From Neorhodopirellula pilleata (GTDB lineage: Bacteria; Planctomycetota; Planctomycetia; Pirellulales; Pirellulaceae), in contig NZ_SJPM01000007.1 of the NCBI RefSeq assembly GCF_007859915.1, positions 251,147-315,146 on the forward strand: 64,000 nucleotides of DNA, in the 5' to 3' direction. How positions within the stretch are numbered: position 1 is the first letter of the stretch; every line of letters begins with the position of its first letter. The notes under the pieces were generated by a model. That model was not told the origin of the DNA. It saw nothing but the letters and a program-made list of their open reading frames with translations, and did not search any database. This document shows, one piece after another, positions 33,430 to 42,500 of the stretch. The position numbers and the translations under genes were made by a program.

Positions 33430-33957
33430 ATGCTGAACACGATTTGGAAATGGTTCTTCCGCTTCGTAATCGGCGCTGGACTGCTGTACGTCGCGTTCAT
33501 TCTTCTGCTCACCATTAACATGACACGCCCGAGCGTAGACGAATCAGATGGTTTCGTTGATACAACTGCGCAAGCGATCGGATACACAATATCGCACACG
33601 CTACCCGATTCGGCGACTAGAATAAGATTTCTCCGAGCATCTGTCGGCATGGGCGGTCGGCTTCGAATGTATCGATTTGAAGCCCCAGTTGTCGATCTGC
33701 ACGCTCATGCCATTTCTGAATTCGATGCTCGTTGGGATCGTCCCGGATACAAGGCAACGGCAAATGTCCGATCTCCATTCGACGAACACGATGTAAAACG
33801 CAATTCTGAGTTCTACAATGGAAACGCTGACTGGATGCTGCCTCCACCCAATGCTGTTGGTACACTATACGAACCCGCGGACGGGAATTGGTCTCATCGC
33901 CCAATGATCTTTGTTGATGAGACCAACGCAGTCCTCTATTTCCAAATGACCGATTGA
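33430..33957 (+). CDS. Single-pass membrane protein of unknown function (cassette gene)
   Basis: ATG 33430 gives 175 residues. A membrane helix (FFRFVIGAGLLYVAFILLLT, about residues 7-27) is followed by a roughly 145-residue outer domain without cysteines. It contains GFVDTTAQAIGYTISHTLPD, GRLRMYRFEAPVVDLHAHAI and a C-terminal IFVDETNAVLYFQMTD. The pattern suggests an anchored alpha/beta sensor or inhibitor-like domain, but I cannot name it. It lies alone between attC-like sites B and C in cassette orientation. Confidence 0.68.
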   Translation: MLNTIWKWFFRFVIGAGLLYVAFILLLTINMTRPSVDESDGFVDTTAQAIGYTISHTLPDSATRIRFLRASVGMGGRLRMYRFEAPVVDLHAHAISEFDARWDRPGYKATANVRSPFDEHDVKRNSEFYNGNADWMLPPPNAVGTLYEPADGNWSHRPMIFVDETNAVLYFQMTD

Positions 33958-33964
33958 CATTTGC

Positions 33965-34051
33965 GATAGCCATTCCGTGCACCGGATCGGCTTCCGCGCG
34001 TTTCCTGATGGTTAGTTTTACTCTCGCCGCCCGGTGACGGCGGTCGTTACA
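33965..34051 (+). other. attC-like recombination site C (87 bp)
   Basis: Boxes GATAGCC and CGTTACA bound a structure with the outer arms CACCGG (33980-33985) and CCGGTG (34030-34035) and inner CGGC/GCCG pairing. The loop differs most from the other copies (no ATGGAAA), but length and box spacing are the same. Confidence 0.65.
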
Positions 34052-34088
34052 TGAACATGCCAACTATCCGTTACACCAAACAATATAC

Positions 34089-35438
34089 ATGTTAAAGAAC
34101 ATTCTACTGCTTTGCACTTCGGTAGCGCTGTGTTCGCCAATAGTCTCCATTGCACAAGACGCAGCATTCGAAAGCCGCACTTGGACCAGTGCCGACGGGT
34201 CATTCTCCGTCGACGCCGAGTTCATTGAATTGAAGGGACGTGTTCTATGTCTCCGCAAGGCGAATGGCGAGATCATCACCGTCGCTTTGACCAAGATTTC
34301 CAAGTCTGACCTTGCGTACGTTCAGGAGCGCCAGAGCGAGCTTCGCAAGTCTCAAATTAAAAAGGATCGTTCGTCTACTCCAATGTCATTGCTACGGCGC
34401 GCGAACGTGACGTCATTGAATGACATGCTTGAAACCGTCCGACGTAAACACCAAATCCCAGGAATGGCTGTGGCCGTCGTTCAGGGCAATCAGTTGGTCG
34501 CTGCTGGAGCTGTCGGTTTGCGTGAACTGAATTCTAATGCAGCCGTCACATTGGACGACAAGTTTCATCACGGATCTATCTCCAAACCGATGACGTCCAT
34601 GCTAATTGGCATGCTCGTTGATCGCGGAAAACTACGTTGGGATACGTCAGTATCGCAAGCGTTTCCTGATTTGCTCGAGAAGATTCGACCTGAGTATGCA
34701 GACGCAACGATCGAACACTTGCTTTTGCATAGGTCTGGTTTGCCCAGCGACCGAAGTCAAAGTTCTGAACTTAATTCAGCCATTAGCGCACTGAAGGGTG
34801 ATATTAAAGACCAACGCGAACAGATGGTTACAATAGTTCTACAGCAACCGCCCGTCGCTCCACTTGGAGGCAAATACGTTTATGCAAATTTCGGGTTTTG
34901 CGTAGCTGCAGCCATGGCGGAGGCTGCGACAGGCGAATCGTGGGAGGACATGATGACGGAATTGATTTTTCAACCACTGGCAATGCAATCGGCTGGGTTT
35001 GGACCACCATCTAGTACCACTGAAATTGATCAACCTCGTGGGCACATCGGGCTCGGTCCAGAAATGAAGCCTGCGCGAGCAACTGCAGATAACGCGCCAT
35101 GCATGGGCCCTTCCAGCCGTGTACATTGCAATGTGACTGACCTTGCAACGTTCGGACACTTGCACCTGCGTTATCGCCCGCCGGTCTCACAACTTTTATC
35201 ACATGCAACATTTGTTAGATTGCATACAGATCAATTGAAGCATAACTATGGCTTGGGATGGGAGATTTCCAGCCCCGACTGGGCTCAAGGCGAACTCCAT
35301 TCTCACACCGGAACTAACGGTATGTATTACTCGGCACTCTACGTTGTTCCTGGACGGAACTTGGTCGTCGCGATAGCATTGAACGCCAAGTCAAGTGATG
35401 CATGCACGGAAGTTCGAGACTTGATTCTCAGGCGTTGA
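34089..35438 (+). CDS. Secreted SHD1-domain serine beta-lactamase-like hydrolase (cassette gene)
   Basis: The 449-residue protein has a signal peptide (NILLLCTSVALCSPIVSIAQ). A small SHD1-like domain (RTWTSADGSFSVDAEFIELK to about residue 80), common in planctomycete secreted proteins, comes next, and then a class C beta-lactamase/DD-peptidase fold. The catalytic SxxK is Ser163-Ile-Ser-Lys166, the YxN motif is in KYVYANFGF, and a C-terminal HTGTNG takes the place of KTG. Such enzymes include esterases, peptidases and beta-lactamases, and true antibiotic resistance cannot be inferred. At 1.35 kb it is a large cargo for a cassette, lying between attC-like sites C and D. Confidence 0.87.
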   Translation: MLKNILLLCTSVALCSPIVSIAQDAAFESRTWTSADGSFSVDAEFIELKGRVLCLRKANGEIITVALTKISKSDLAYVQERQSELRKSQIKKDRSSTPMSLLRRANVTSLNDMLETVRRKHQIPGMAVAVVQGNQLVAAGAVGLRELNSNAAVTLDDKFHHGSISKPMTSMLIGMLVDRGKLRWDTSVSQAFPDLLEKIRPEYADATIEHLLLHRSGLPSDRSQSSELNSAISALKGDIKDQREQMVTIVLQQPPVAPLGGKYVYANFGFCVAAAMAEAATGESWEDMMTELIFQPLAMQSAGFGPPSSTTEIDQPRGHIGLGPEMKPARATADNAPCMGPSSRVHCNVTDLATFGHLHLRYRPPVSQLLSHATFVRLHTDQLKHNYGLGWEISSPDWAQGELHSHTGTNGMYYSALYVVPGRNLVVAIALNAKSSDACTEVRDLILRR

Positions 35439-35454
35439 ATCAATTGATGAATCA

Positions 35455-35542
35455 TGTAACCACGCCGTGCACACGGAGCACGGCTTGCAAGGTTTCACAA
35501 ATGGAAAGCTTTCTCTCCGTGCCCGGTGACGGATTCGTTCTG
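35455..35542 (+). other. attC-like recombination site D (88 bp)
   Basis: Boxes TGTAACC and CGTTCTG bound arms containing CGGAGCACGG and CCGTGCCCGGTG, with a loop carrying ATGGAAA. The inner stem GCACGG/CCGTGC replaces GACGG/CCGTC of site B, another compensated change. Confidence 0.75.
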
Positions 35543-35587
35543 CCATTGAATCGCATCTGTGCTCGCGGCACTCAAATTTGAATCCCA

Positions 35588-35830
35588 ATGAAGAATGACA
35601 TCGACAAGATTGACGACGCGGTGTTGGCGCTCCTCGCATTGACCCTTCACGACGAAAACGAATACGGTGCTCGTGCATGGAAGGGGCACGATTGGGACGC
35701 ACTCGGCAGACTTCACGACAAGGGGATGATTCATGATCCGGTGGGTATGGCGAAATCTGTCGTGCTGACGCCGGAAGGTTTGGCCAAATGTCGTGAACTG
35801 TTTGATACTCTGTTCACTCGCGAATCGTAG
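35588..35830 (+). CDS. DUF6429-like small protein (cassette gene)
   Basis: The 80-residue cytosolic protein reads KIDDAVLALLALTLHDENEY, GARAWKGHDWDALGRLHDKG, MIHDPVGMAKSVVLTPEGLA. This is characteristic of the DUF6429 family of small winged-helix-like proteins of unknown function, which frequently occur in integron cassettes and other mobile contexts. ATG 35588 starts 46 bp after attC-like site D, the usual position for a cassette gene. The next small gene begins 10 bp after its stop. Confidence 0.75.
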   Translation: MKNDIDKIDDAVLALLALTLHDENEYGARAWKGHDWDALGRLHDKGMIHDPVGMAKSVVLTPEGLAKCRELFDTLFTRES

Positions 35831-35839
35831 TTCACTGCG

Positions 35840-36043
35840 ATGGTGCTGCTGCGTGCCCGATACTGCAAGACATGCCGTCGATACACTCTCCATTCTAAGC
35901 CGAATATTTCGGTCACCGTTGGTGCAATACTGACTCTCGTCACTGGCGGCGTGTTTCTGTTTTTCTGGATCATTCACAACATATTCGTCTTGCCTCTACG
36001 TCCGTTCAAATGTCCGAGATGCGGGCGTGGACGCTTGGATTGA
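35840..36043 (+). CDS. Small zinc-ribbon membrane protein
   Basis: The 67-residue protein has an N-terminal CKTCRRYT pair, one long hydrophobic helix (VGAILTLVTGGVFLFFWII) and a C-terminal CPRCGRGRLD pair. The two CxxC pairs could bind one zinc on the same membrane side if the hydrophobic stretch is a hairpin. Proteins of this layout are common but have no assigned role. It follows the DUF6429 gene by 9 bp, so the two may form a two-gene cassette, or an attC between them and the following intron may have been lost. Confidence 0.6.
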   Translation: MVLLRARYCKTCRRYTLHSKPNISVTVGAILTLVTGGVFLFFWIIHNIFVLPLRPFKCPRCGRGRLD

Positions 36044-36114
36044 TTTTCGTGGTCATGCGGATTTACAATGCCGACGTAAACCTGTCCCAAGAAAGGCAGA
36101 ACCATGACATGCAC

Positions 36115-36818
36115 GTGCGGACTGGAAATAGTTCGAAGACGAGCGGGTGGGACTCCCGCCTGGGTAACTGCTAGCCACTGGCCCAGTATAGAGTGTTGCA
36201 GCTTGCGTGTAAGGCGTATCGCCGAAGTCGCCGGTTGAAGCGTACACAGAAAGGTAGTGAGGATGAAAGGTAAAGGGGTTGCGCCCCGCCCTGAACGGTA
36301 TTTAGCTCCGAGAACATGGTTTCTGTTGGATCCTGCCCAAGGTCTTTGCATGCTGGAAGGCAATACTTCGGTTCACGCTAACGGTGATTGAATCGAGGAA
36401 ACCCGGAGTCGAAGGCCCATTCGCGTTACACATAACGTCGTCGAGGTAACCAGTGAGGCCCTGAGGTTCTTTCCTGAAGATGAAGACCAATCATGAGCAG
36501 GCGAGTATGCCCGAGAATCCGCAGAGGAGACGGAGGCAAATGGCACTCAGGGAGTCCGAAGGATGCATAGTACCGTTGAAGCTGGAAGACCAATCGAGTG
36601 AATCGAAGCCGGGTAATGCCGGTGCAGGGAAGGCGGCCGAGCCAACACGCGGTCCATCGGGAGACCCTCCGAACTCAGTGTCGGATGATGGATCACTCTC
36701 ATCGGATTCGCAGCATGCCTTGGCATGTTGGTGTTGGTGGGGAGCCGGATGCGTTAACGGCGCAAGTCCGGTTCTGGGAGGGACCGCGGGTCAATTGGCT
36801 ATGGATCAAATATTGTGA
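36115..36818 (+). mobile_element. Group II intron remnant lacking its reverse transcriptase (ends approximate)
   Basis: A GTGCG start candidate at 36115 is followed by domain I-like sequence (for example GACGAGCGGGTGGGACTCCC and TGCTAGCCACTGGCCCAGTA). A domain V hairpin lies at 36742-36774: GAGCCGGAT, then the loop, then CAAGTCCGGTTC, with the AGC/GTT catalytic pairing. Between them an open frame at 36480 (MKTNHEQASMPENPQRRRRQ, then MALRESEGCIVP) looks like the N-terminus of an intron-encoded maturase. It runs directly into domain V, so the reverse transcriptase body has been deleted. The 3' end and domain VI are not resolved. It could splice only with maturase supplied in trans. It is inserted in the cassette array in the cassette direction. 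Confidence 0.65.
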
Positions 36819-37033
36819 CACCACAGAATCGGAAACGAGTGGCAAACAGGGAACACAAAGCGTATCCTACATCCGAAAAACCTCGGTCTACTCGCGCGAA
36901 GCGGCGAAGTCGAGCGGTGTTGCAATTGAGAATCTTTCGTCGCCGCTCGGTTACTGCCGTCGTTCGTCGACATCTGATGCTTGCACTCTTTTGGTTAGAT
37001 GATTACACCGTATCGAATTTCTGGACCGTGTCG

Positions 37034-37453
37034 ATGCTGCGCCTCGAATGTGCATTCACCCTGATCGCTTTCGCGGCCAACACTGGCTGCTCTCATGGGC
37101 ATGATGCTCGCCCTGCTCAGACCGACGTGTTGCTTCGCGTGTGCCAGGAAGCGTCGCTGGATTTCGATCGTGAACGCGGTGAGTCCCCACAGACCCTACG
37201 CGACCTCCAGGAGTTCGTTTCGCAAACGAATTGGGAAAGACCAGATTGGCTCACACCACATACATATGAATACGGCACTCGAATGTTACGCTCCGGTCTT
37301 GATGCATGGGAGCATCCTATTGCTGTGAGACAGCTAGACAGCCCTGGTCGAACGATGGCCTGGGTGAGCGCCGGTGAGGATGGGACATTCGGTTCTGATG
37401 ACGATCGTGAGTACGAGATGATGTGGACCTGTATCAGCGACAGTGACGACTGA
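37034..37453 (+). CDS. Putative lipoprotein of unknown function (cassette gene)
   Basis: ATG 37034 gives 139 residues: LECAFTLIAFAANTGCSHGH looks like a signal with a lipobox-type Cys, then a 115-residue domain. The frame is open upstream to 36815 across the intron boundary, but that part is basic and without pattern. Blocks such as ESPQTLRDLQEFVSQTNWER and WEHPIAVRQLDSPGRTMAWV, then SAGEDGTFGSDDDREYEM, resemble the soluble C-terminal part of type II secretion pseudopilin-like planctomycete proteins (the GxDGxFGxxDD motif). The role is unknown. Attc-like site E follows 58 bp after its stop, which marks it as the last cassette gene. Confidence 0.65.
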   Translation: MLRLECAFTLIAFAANTGCSHGHDARPAQTDVLLRVCQEASLDFDRERGESPQTLRDLQEFVSQTNWERPDWLTPHTYEYGTRMLRSGLDAWEHPIAVRQLDSPGRTMAWVSAGEDGTFGSDDDREYEMMWTCISDSDD

Positions 37454-37511
37454 CCCGACGCCGTGTGGTACGATAAGAAGCGACGCCAGCCCGCCGTTTG
37501 ACGTAGTAGCG

Positions 37512-37598
37512 ACGAACCATGCGTTGGACCGAAGCAACGCATCGGGCGTTTTGGAATGGAAACCACAATGGCGTTGCTCGGTCAACGCGGCCGTTATC
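37512..37598 (+). other. attC-like recombination site E (87 bp)
   Basis: Boxes ACGAACC and CGTTATC bound the best-paired copy: TGCGTTGGACCGAAGCAACG against GCGTTGCTCGGTCAACGCG, with unpaired bases at the positions where classical attC stems carry extrahelical bases. The loop again holds ATGGAAA. The AACCATGCGTTGGA start is also typical of attC sites in well-known integrons. Confidence 0.8.
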
Positions 37599-37624
37599 GC
37601 ACAGGGGGCTCGCGGTATTGAGAC

Positions 37625-37717
37625 ATGAAAGTACTTGCAAAATACCTCTCCAGCGATTTGCTTGCCTTCGCTCTGGCGTCTGTCAGCTCGCTCCTTCTTT
37701 TATGGTGCATGACATAG
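37625..37717 (+). CDS. Possible 30-residue membrane peptide or truncated cassette gene
   Basis: An ATG 27 bp after attC-like site E opens MKVLAKYLSSDLLAFALASV followed by SSLLLLWCMT and a stop. The position is right for a cassette gene start and the sequence is a plausible signal or anchor helix, but it is very short. It may be the truncated head of a lost cassette gene. The rest of the gap to 38005 shows only the hairpin at 37789-37836. Confidence 0.35.
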   Translation: MKVLAKYLSSDLLAFALASVSSLLLLWCMT

Positions 37718-37788
37718 TAGACCTCAATGGTGCCACCCAACAGTGGCACCGCCATCGTCGCTAGATTTTGGTGCGGGAGGCTCATGCC

Positions 37789-37836
37789 GGGGTATGGACT
37801 CACTTCGAATTCGGCTTGGAGTTCGGTCCATACCCC
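37789..37836. repeat. 11-bp perfect hairpin at the end of the cassette region
   Basis: GGGGTATGGAC (37789-37799) and its exact complement (37826-37836) flank a 26-base loop. There is no T-run. It may be a structural remnant of the array border or of another palindromic repeat family. Confidence 0.55.
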
Positions 37837-38005
37837 GCCTGCTGTGCGTTGCATTCCCCGGTGCGATTTTCCACCGGGTTAATGGAGCAAATTGACGAAC
37901 ACCGATCCTTCACCACCGTGGCCAATATGAGTGCATCACCGGTTGGAGGGATCGGCTCTTAGGTTACCTTTGATGTCATATCGCTTCCCACGATGTTCAT
38001 TTGAT

Positions 38006-38407
38006 TCATGTGGCGCTGAAAAAGTCTGAGAGCGGGGCTCGCATAGCGGTGACGCGATCATGGGACTTGCGGATCTTGCCCGAGATGATCTGAACCTTCG
38101 CGGCTGGTGCTTCCGGAGCGTCTGCAACTTCGCTCGCTTCTGACCGGCCTTGCGCGATCATTTCGTCGGCCGACATCAGACCGTCGACCACGTCATTGCG
38201 AATCTCCGAGGCCGCCGGTTTTCCCGTTTTCGATTCACTTCCGGCGTTCACCTCAATAGCGGCTTCCAACTCGCCACGCAGGACGCGGACATCGCGGGGG
38301 GCGTCGATGCCGATGCGGATTTGGTTGTTACGAAGCTTGATAATGGTGATCGTGATGTCGTCGCCGATCTTGATTTGTTCGTCGATTTTTCGGGTTAGAA
38401 CCAACAT
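38006..38407 (-). CDS. csrA: Carbon storage regulator CsrA with a long C-terminal extension
   Basis: ATG 38407 follows an excellent AAAGGAG site. The first 60 residues are canonical CsrA: MLVLTRKIDEQIKIGDDITI, TIIKLRNNQIRIGIDAPRDV, RVLRGELEAAIE, with the RNA-contacting residues Leu4, Arg6 and the RVLR arginine. CsrA dimers bind GGA motifs in mRNA leaders and block translation. Usual length is 55-75 residues, whereas this one has 133, with an acidic/Ala-rich tail (SADEMIAQGRSEASEVADAP) and a basic end. Longer open frame upstream (to 38830) is not coding. The tail might bind a partner or modulate RNA binding. Confidence 0.92.
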   Translation of the reverse strand: MLVLTRKIDEQIKIGDDITITIIKLRNNQIRIGIDAPRDVRVLRGELEAAIEVNAGSESKTGKPAASEIRNDVVDGLMSADEMIAQGRSEASEVADAPEAPAAKVQIISGKIRKSHDRVTAMRAPLSDFFSAT

Positions 38408-38666
38408 GGCATTCTCCTTTGGGGTCCCAGTTGCCGATCCGTTGAGGACAGGAACGAGGTCTTGCTTGCGAATAGGGTGACTAGGCGGGGGTTGCCATCG
38501 TTGGCAACGAAAGATACCTATCGCAACGAGAGTGCCAAACAATCGGGGCCTCATCAAAAATAAAATGCAAGTCGTTTCTAGGCAAGGAGTTGTGATTTTC
38601 GCGATAGTTTCGGCGGCCCTCCGAGTTGCCGCGATTTCGGAAAAAACTACAAGGTTTTTTACCTTC

Positions 38667-39494
38667 CTACATCGACTGGAGCCAATCTTCGATGGCTCGA
38701 TAAACCTGATCGCGTTCGGATTCGACGAGCAAGGAATGACGCAGACCGGCGAACTCGATGTGCCGACACCCTGATCCGGCTTTTTCGACAAACTGTTCCG
38801 TCGATTCGGTGTCGCACAGTTCATCGTCACTGCCGGTCAAGACGAGCAGATCGATGTTCAATTTGTCAGCATGGTCGATCAACCATAGTCCTTGGTTGAT
38901 CAGTTGGCTGCCGATGCCGACGGCTAACTTTTCATGCATCAAGTCGTCGTCGGCGAGCTCACGCAGCATTTCTGGATCTTGCGTCAATTGGGTCGGCTCG
39001 ATCGAAGCGGAAAAACGCAACCTCGGGATCAATTTTCCGGTCAACCAAGCCGCGAAGGCTTGGGGCCTCGTGGGCGGGTCGGGTGGCAAGATCATCGGAT
39101 TGGTCACGACCGCCCGGCGAACGTATTCATGGTCGCGATCGAGCAAGTGATTCAGCACCAGGTTGCCGCCCATGCTGTGCCCCAACAAGACGATCTCAGC
39201 TTGCGCGAAATGCTTGGCTGCGAACTCCAGTGCGACGGCGATGTCATTGACCAGCGTTTCAAAATCGGGTGCGTCGCCGCGTCGACCGGGACTTTGCCCA
39301 TGTCCGTGTTGATCGTAAATCAATACGCCGCGTCCCCGCGCCGTCATGCGCTCGATAAAATCGTCGTAGCAGCCGGAGTGTTCACCCAAGCCGTGGACGA
39401 CGACGAACGCCAATGCCGCCGAAGGGTCGCCTTCGCAGCGAAGGAACAGGGAACGACCGTCGGGCGTTTCGAGTGTTTGGTCCTGGGTCGTCAT
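38667..39494 (-). CDS. Monoglyceride-lipase/lysophospholipase-like alpha/beta hydrolase
   Basis: The 275-residue cytosolic protein is a serine hydrolase of the PldB/monoacylglycerol-lipase group. The oxyanion-hole region is VVVHGLGEHSGCYDDFIERM, an early block is YDQHGHGQSPG, and the nucleophile elbow is LLGHSMGGNL. The acid is in LVLTGSDDELCD and the catalytic His in FAGLRHSLLVE. It probably hydrolyses a monoacylglycerol or lysophospholipid ester. It lies 6 bp downstream of the big peptidase gene on the same strand, so the two are likely cotranscribed. The gap to csrA carries an A/T-rich dyad (AAAAAAC/GTTTTTT near 38642-38660) that may end this transcript. Confidence 0.9.
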   Translation of the reverse strand: MTTQDQTLETPDGRSLFLRCEGDPSAALAFVVVHGLGEHSGCYDDFIERMTARGRGVLIYDQHGHGQSPGRRGDAPDFETLVNDIAVALEFAAKHFAQAEIVLLGHSMGGNLVLNHLLDRDHEYVRRAVVTNPMILPPDPPTRPQAFAAWLTGKLIPRLRFSASIEPTQLTQDPEMLRELADDDLMHEKLAVGIGSQLINQGLWLIDHADKLNIDLLVLTGSDDELCDTESTEQFVEKAGSGCRHIEFAGLRHSLLVESERDQVYRAIEDWLQSM

Positions 39495-39500
39495 CAGCGA

Positions 39501-42500
39501 TCAATCCCGTGAACCCGGCGTGATGGAAAGTTTGACTTTCTCGGAACCTCGATCGACTACGATCGAGACCTCTTCACCGATCTTGAGTGCTTCGATCGCG
39601 TAAGTGTAATCGTAGATATCCTCGATCTTGCGACCGGCCAATTCCACGATCACGTCGCCACCTTGAACACCGGCCTGAGCGGCGGGACCGTCGGCAGCCA
39701 CGCCGCTGAGCTTCAGACCTTTGACTTCGCCAGCGGCGTAGTCGGGGATCGTTCCCAAATAGGCGGTCAATCGCGCTCGTGGAACTTCTTGTTGAGATTG
39801 GCCTTCGTCGAGTTCGAACGGTGGTGGTTGGTCGGCCGTCAAGAAACCACGCGTCAGCAACCCGAACAAACGGGCGATCTTGGCGGCGGCGGGATAGTTC
39901 AACTTATCCGGCGTGTCCCGAGGCGTGTGGTAGTCTTCGTGGGCACCCGTGAACGCCGACAGGATCGGTACGTTGCGAGCAACGAACGCGGACGCATCGG
40001 TCGGCAAACGTGTGCTGGTCTTGTCCAATTGAATCGGCAAACCGACCGGCACATTGCGACGTCCGACTTCGCCGGCGAACCCCGGCGATGACCCGATGCC
40101 TTGGACGATGAGCTTGTCTTGCAAACGCCCGACCATGTCGAGGTTCAAGTAAACCGCGATCGCATCTCCGAGCGAAGCCGCGTCGGGGGTCATTCCGTGC
40201 GCGTGAGCCATCGCGACGGCGTCCTCGTCCACGGGCGTGACCGGTGCGTCCGGGTAAAGAGTCGTGAACTCGTCCACGTAGGCTTGCGATCCGAACAAGC
40301 CTAACTCCTCACCGCTCCAGCCCGCGACGATCAAATCACGTTTCATCTTGAGTTTGCCCGAACGACGATCGGCGGCGATTGCTTGGGCGATCTCGAGCAT
40401 CGCCGCCACGCCGCTGGCGTTGTCGTCGGCCCCGACGTGGACTTGTCCCTCCTCTTCGTTGCGAGCTAACGAGTTGCTGCCGCCGCGTCCGAGGTGGTCG
40501 ATGTGCGCGCCGACCATCACGGCGGGATATCCAGGCGTGTCACCGGCGGGCAAACGTGCGACCACGTTGCGACCGGTTCCTTGATTGCGGATGATTTCGA
40601 TGTTGGCACCGATCTTGACCGCATCGATGGCAATGCCCATCGCGAGCGAACCGTCGTCGAGACCTTTTTGGATTTCGCCCAAGTCCTCTCCCTTGGTGGC
40701 CATGATTCGGCCCGCCACTTCGTTGCTGATCGACACGGCGGCGATGCTAACTTGAGCTTGCGAACCGTCGGAATCGAATCGCACCAATTCCCGAGACACC
40801 TGACTGGTCGGTCCGGCGACAAACAGAATCCCGCGAGCCCCCTGGTCTCTAGCGATCGTCGCTTTGCGACGTGGGGAACCGTAGCGGGCCATCCGTTGTC
40901 GCTGTTCCGGAGTGATGTCCTGTGGCAGATCTCGGAAAACCATCACCCACTTATCCGAAACGTCCAAGTGTACGTAGCTGTCGTACTCGTCCACCTCGTC
41001 GTCGCCGGGAACTTGCAAGCCGTAACCGGCGAACACGACTTCGCTCGATTCAATCTCGCCGGTTTGCGAAAACGACAATGGGGTCCAGTCCTTTCCCAAT
41101 TCGGGCGAAATGGTTTTCTCGCCGCTCAAGGCAACTTGAAATTCGTTCTTCGCACCCAACGTGGAGCCGGCCGGAAATTCGAATTCGTGGAAAAACGTTC
41201 CATCGGCACCGGCCGGTTCGAAACCGAGCGATTCCAAGTATGCCGCCACGTAAGCGGTCGCCCGTTTCTCGCCATCGGTGCCGGTCATCCGGCCGCCCAG
41301 TTCGGGACGGGTCAGGTAATCGACGTGTCGCATCACGTCGCGATCGCGGTACTCCGGTGCAGTCGCTTGTACCGACTCGAGCGCGATGGCCGCGTCTTGG
41401 GTGGTATCGCTGCTTGTTTGATCGAGCCCCAGCAATTCTCTCGCTTTGGCGTCATTAAAATCGGCTAGGTAAATCTGTGACGTGCCTTTCTTCGGTTCGT
41501 CGTTCTCCATGGCGATCGTGCCATCGGCGGCTAGCACGCGGGTGCTGGTCCAGGAGAGTTGTTCGCCACCGGGCAAGAACACCGGCAAGCCATCGAACCC
41601 CGGCGTCGTCGTCACGCGAACCGGCTCACCGGTGCCGTCGGCGCGGACGAGATAAAGTTCAAAATTGGCGAACCCGTGTCGGTTGGTCGTGAAGATCAAA
41701 TAGTCGCCGCTGGGATGAAAGAACGGAGCCCAACTCATCGCGGACAAACTCGTCAGACGCTGCACGTTCGAACCGTCAACGTTCATCGTGAAAATTTCTG
41801 CCGTCGCGCCGTCGGGGGCGAACCGACGCCAACAGATCTTTTGTCCGTCGGGTGAAAAGAACGGGCCGCCGTCGTATCCCGGCTCATTCGTTAAACGGCG
41901 AACGTTGGTGCCGTCGGCGTCCATGATGTACAGATCGATCATGAACGCCGGATCGATCTCGAATTGCTCGCGTTCCTTTTCCGAAAGCTCGCGTGAGTAG
42001 GCTTCGCGGTTGGACGCGAACACGATCTGTTTACCGTCGGGGCTGTAACTGGCTTCGGCGTCGTAGCCCTCCGCCTCGGTCAGTCGCGTCAGACCGGCCG
42101 TCGATTCACCGGTGACTTCGTCCAAATCGGCCGAGTAGATTTCGTAGTTCGGGTCATAGTCCCAACTGTATCGTCGTTGCTTACCGGTGGCCCGTAGTTC
42201 GAGTTCCTCGTCCTGTTTCGCTTTGGCTTGTTCGTCCTCATGGGTGCTCGCGAACAACGCCAACTCGCCGCTCGGATGAATCCAACCACACGTTGTCTTG
42301 CCGTAACCGGGGCTGATTTTTTGCAAATCGCCGGTTTCCAGATCCATCAGATAGATCTGGTAGAACGGATTCGCCGGATCGCGTTCGCTTTGAAAAATCA
42401 TCCGCGAACCGTCTTGGCTGAAATAGCCTTCGCCGGCTCGTTTTCCCTCGAACGTCAGCAAGCGGGTGTTGGACAACAACTCACCCTCGCGGGCCGGATC

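Noticed and set aside
36480..36818. Independent 112-residue gene
   Set aside because: It lies inside the intron-like sequence, resembles only the start of an intron maturase, and its end is translated from domain V.
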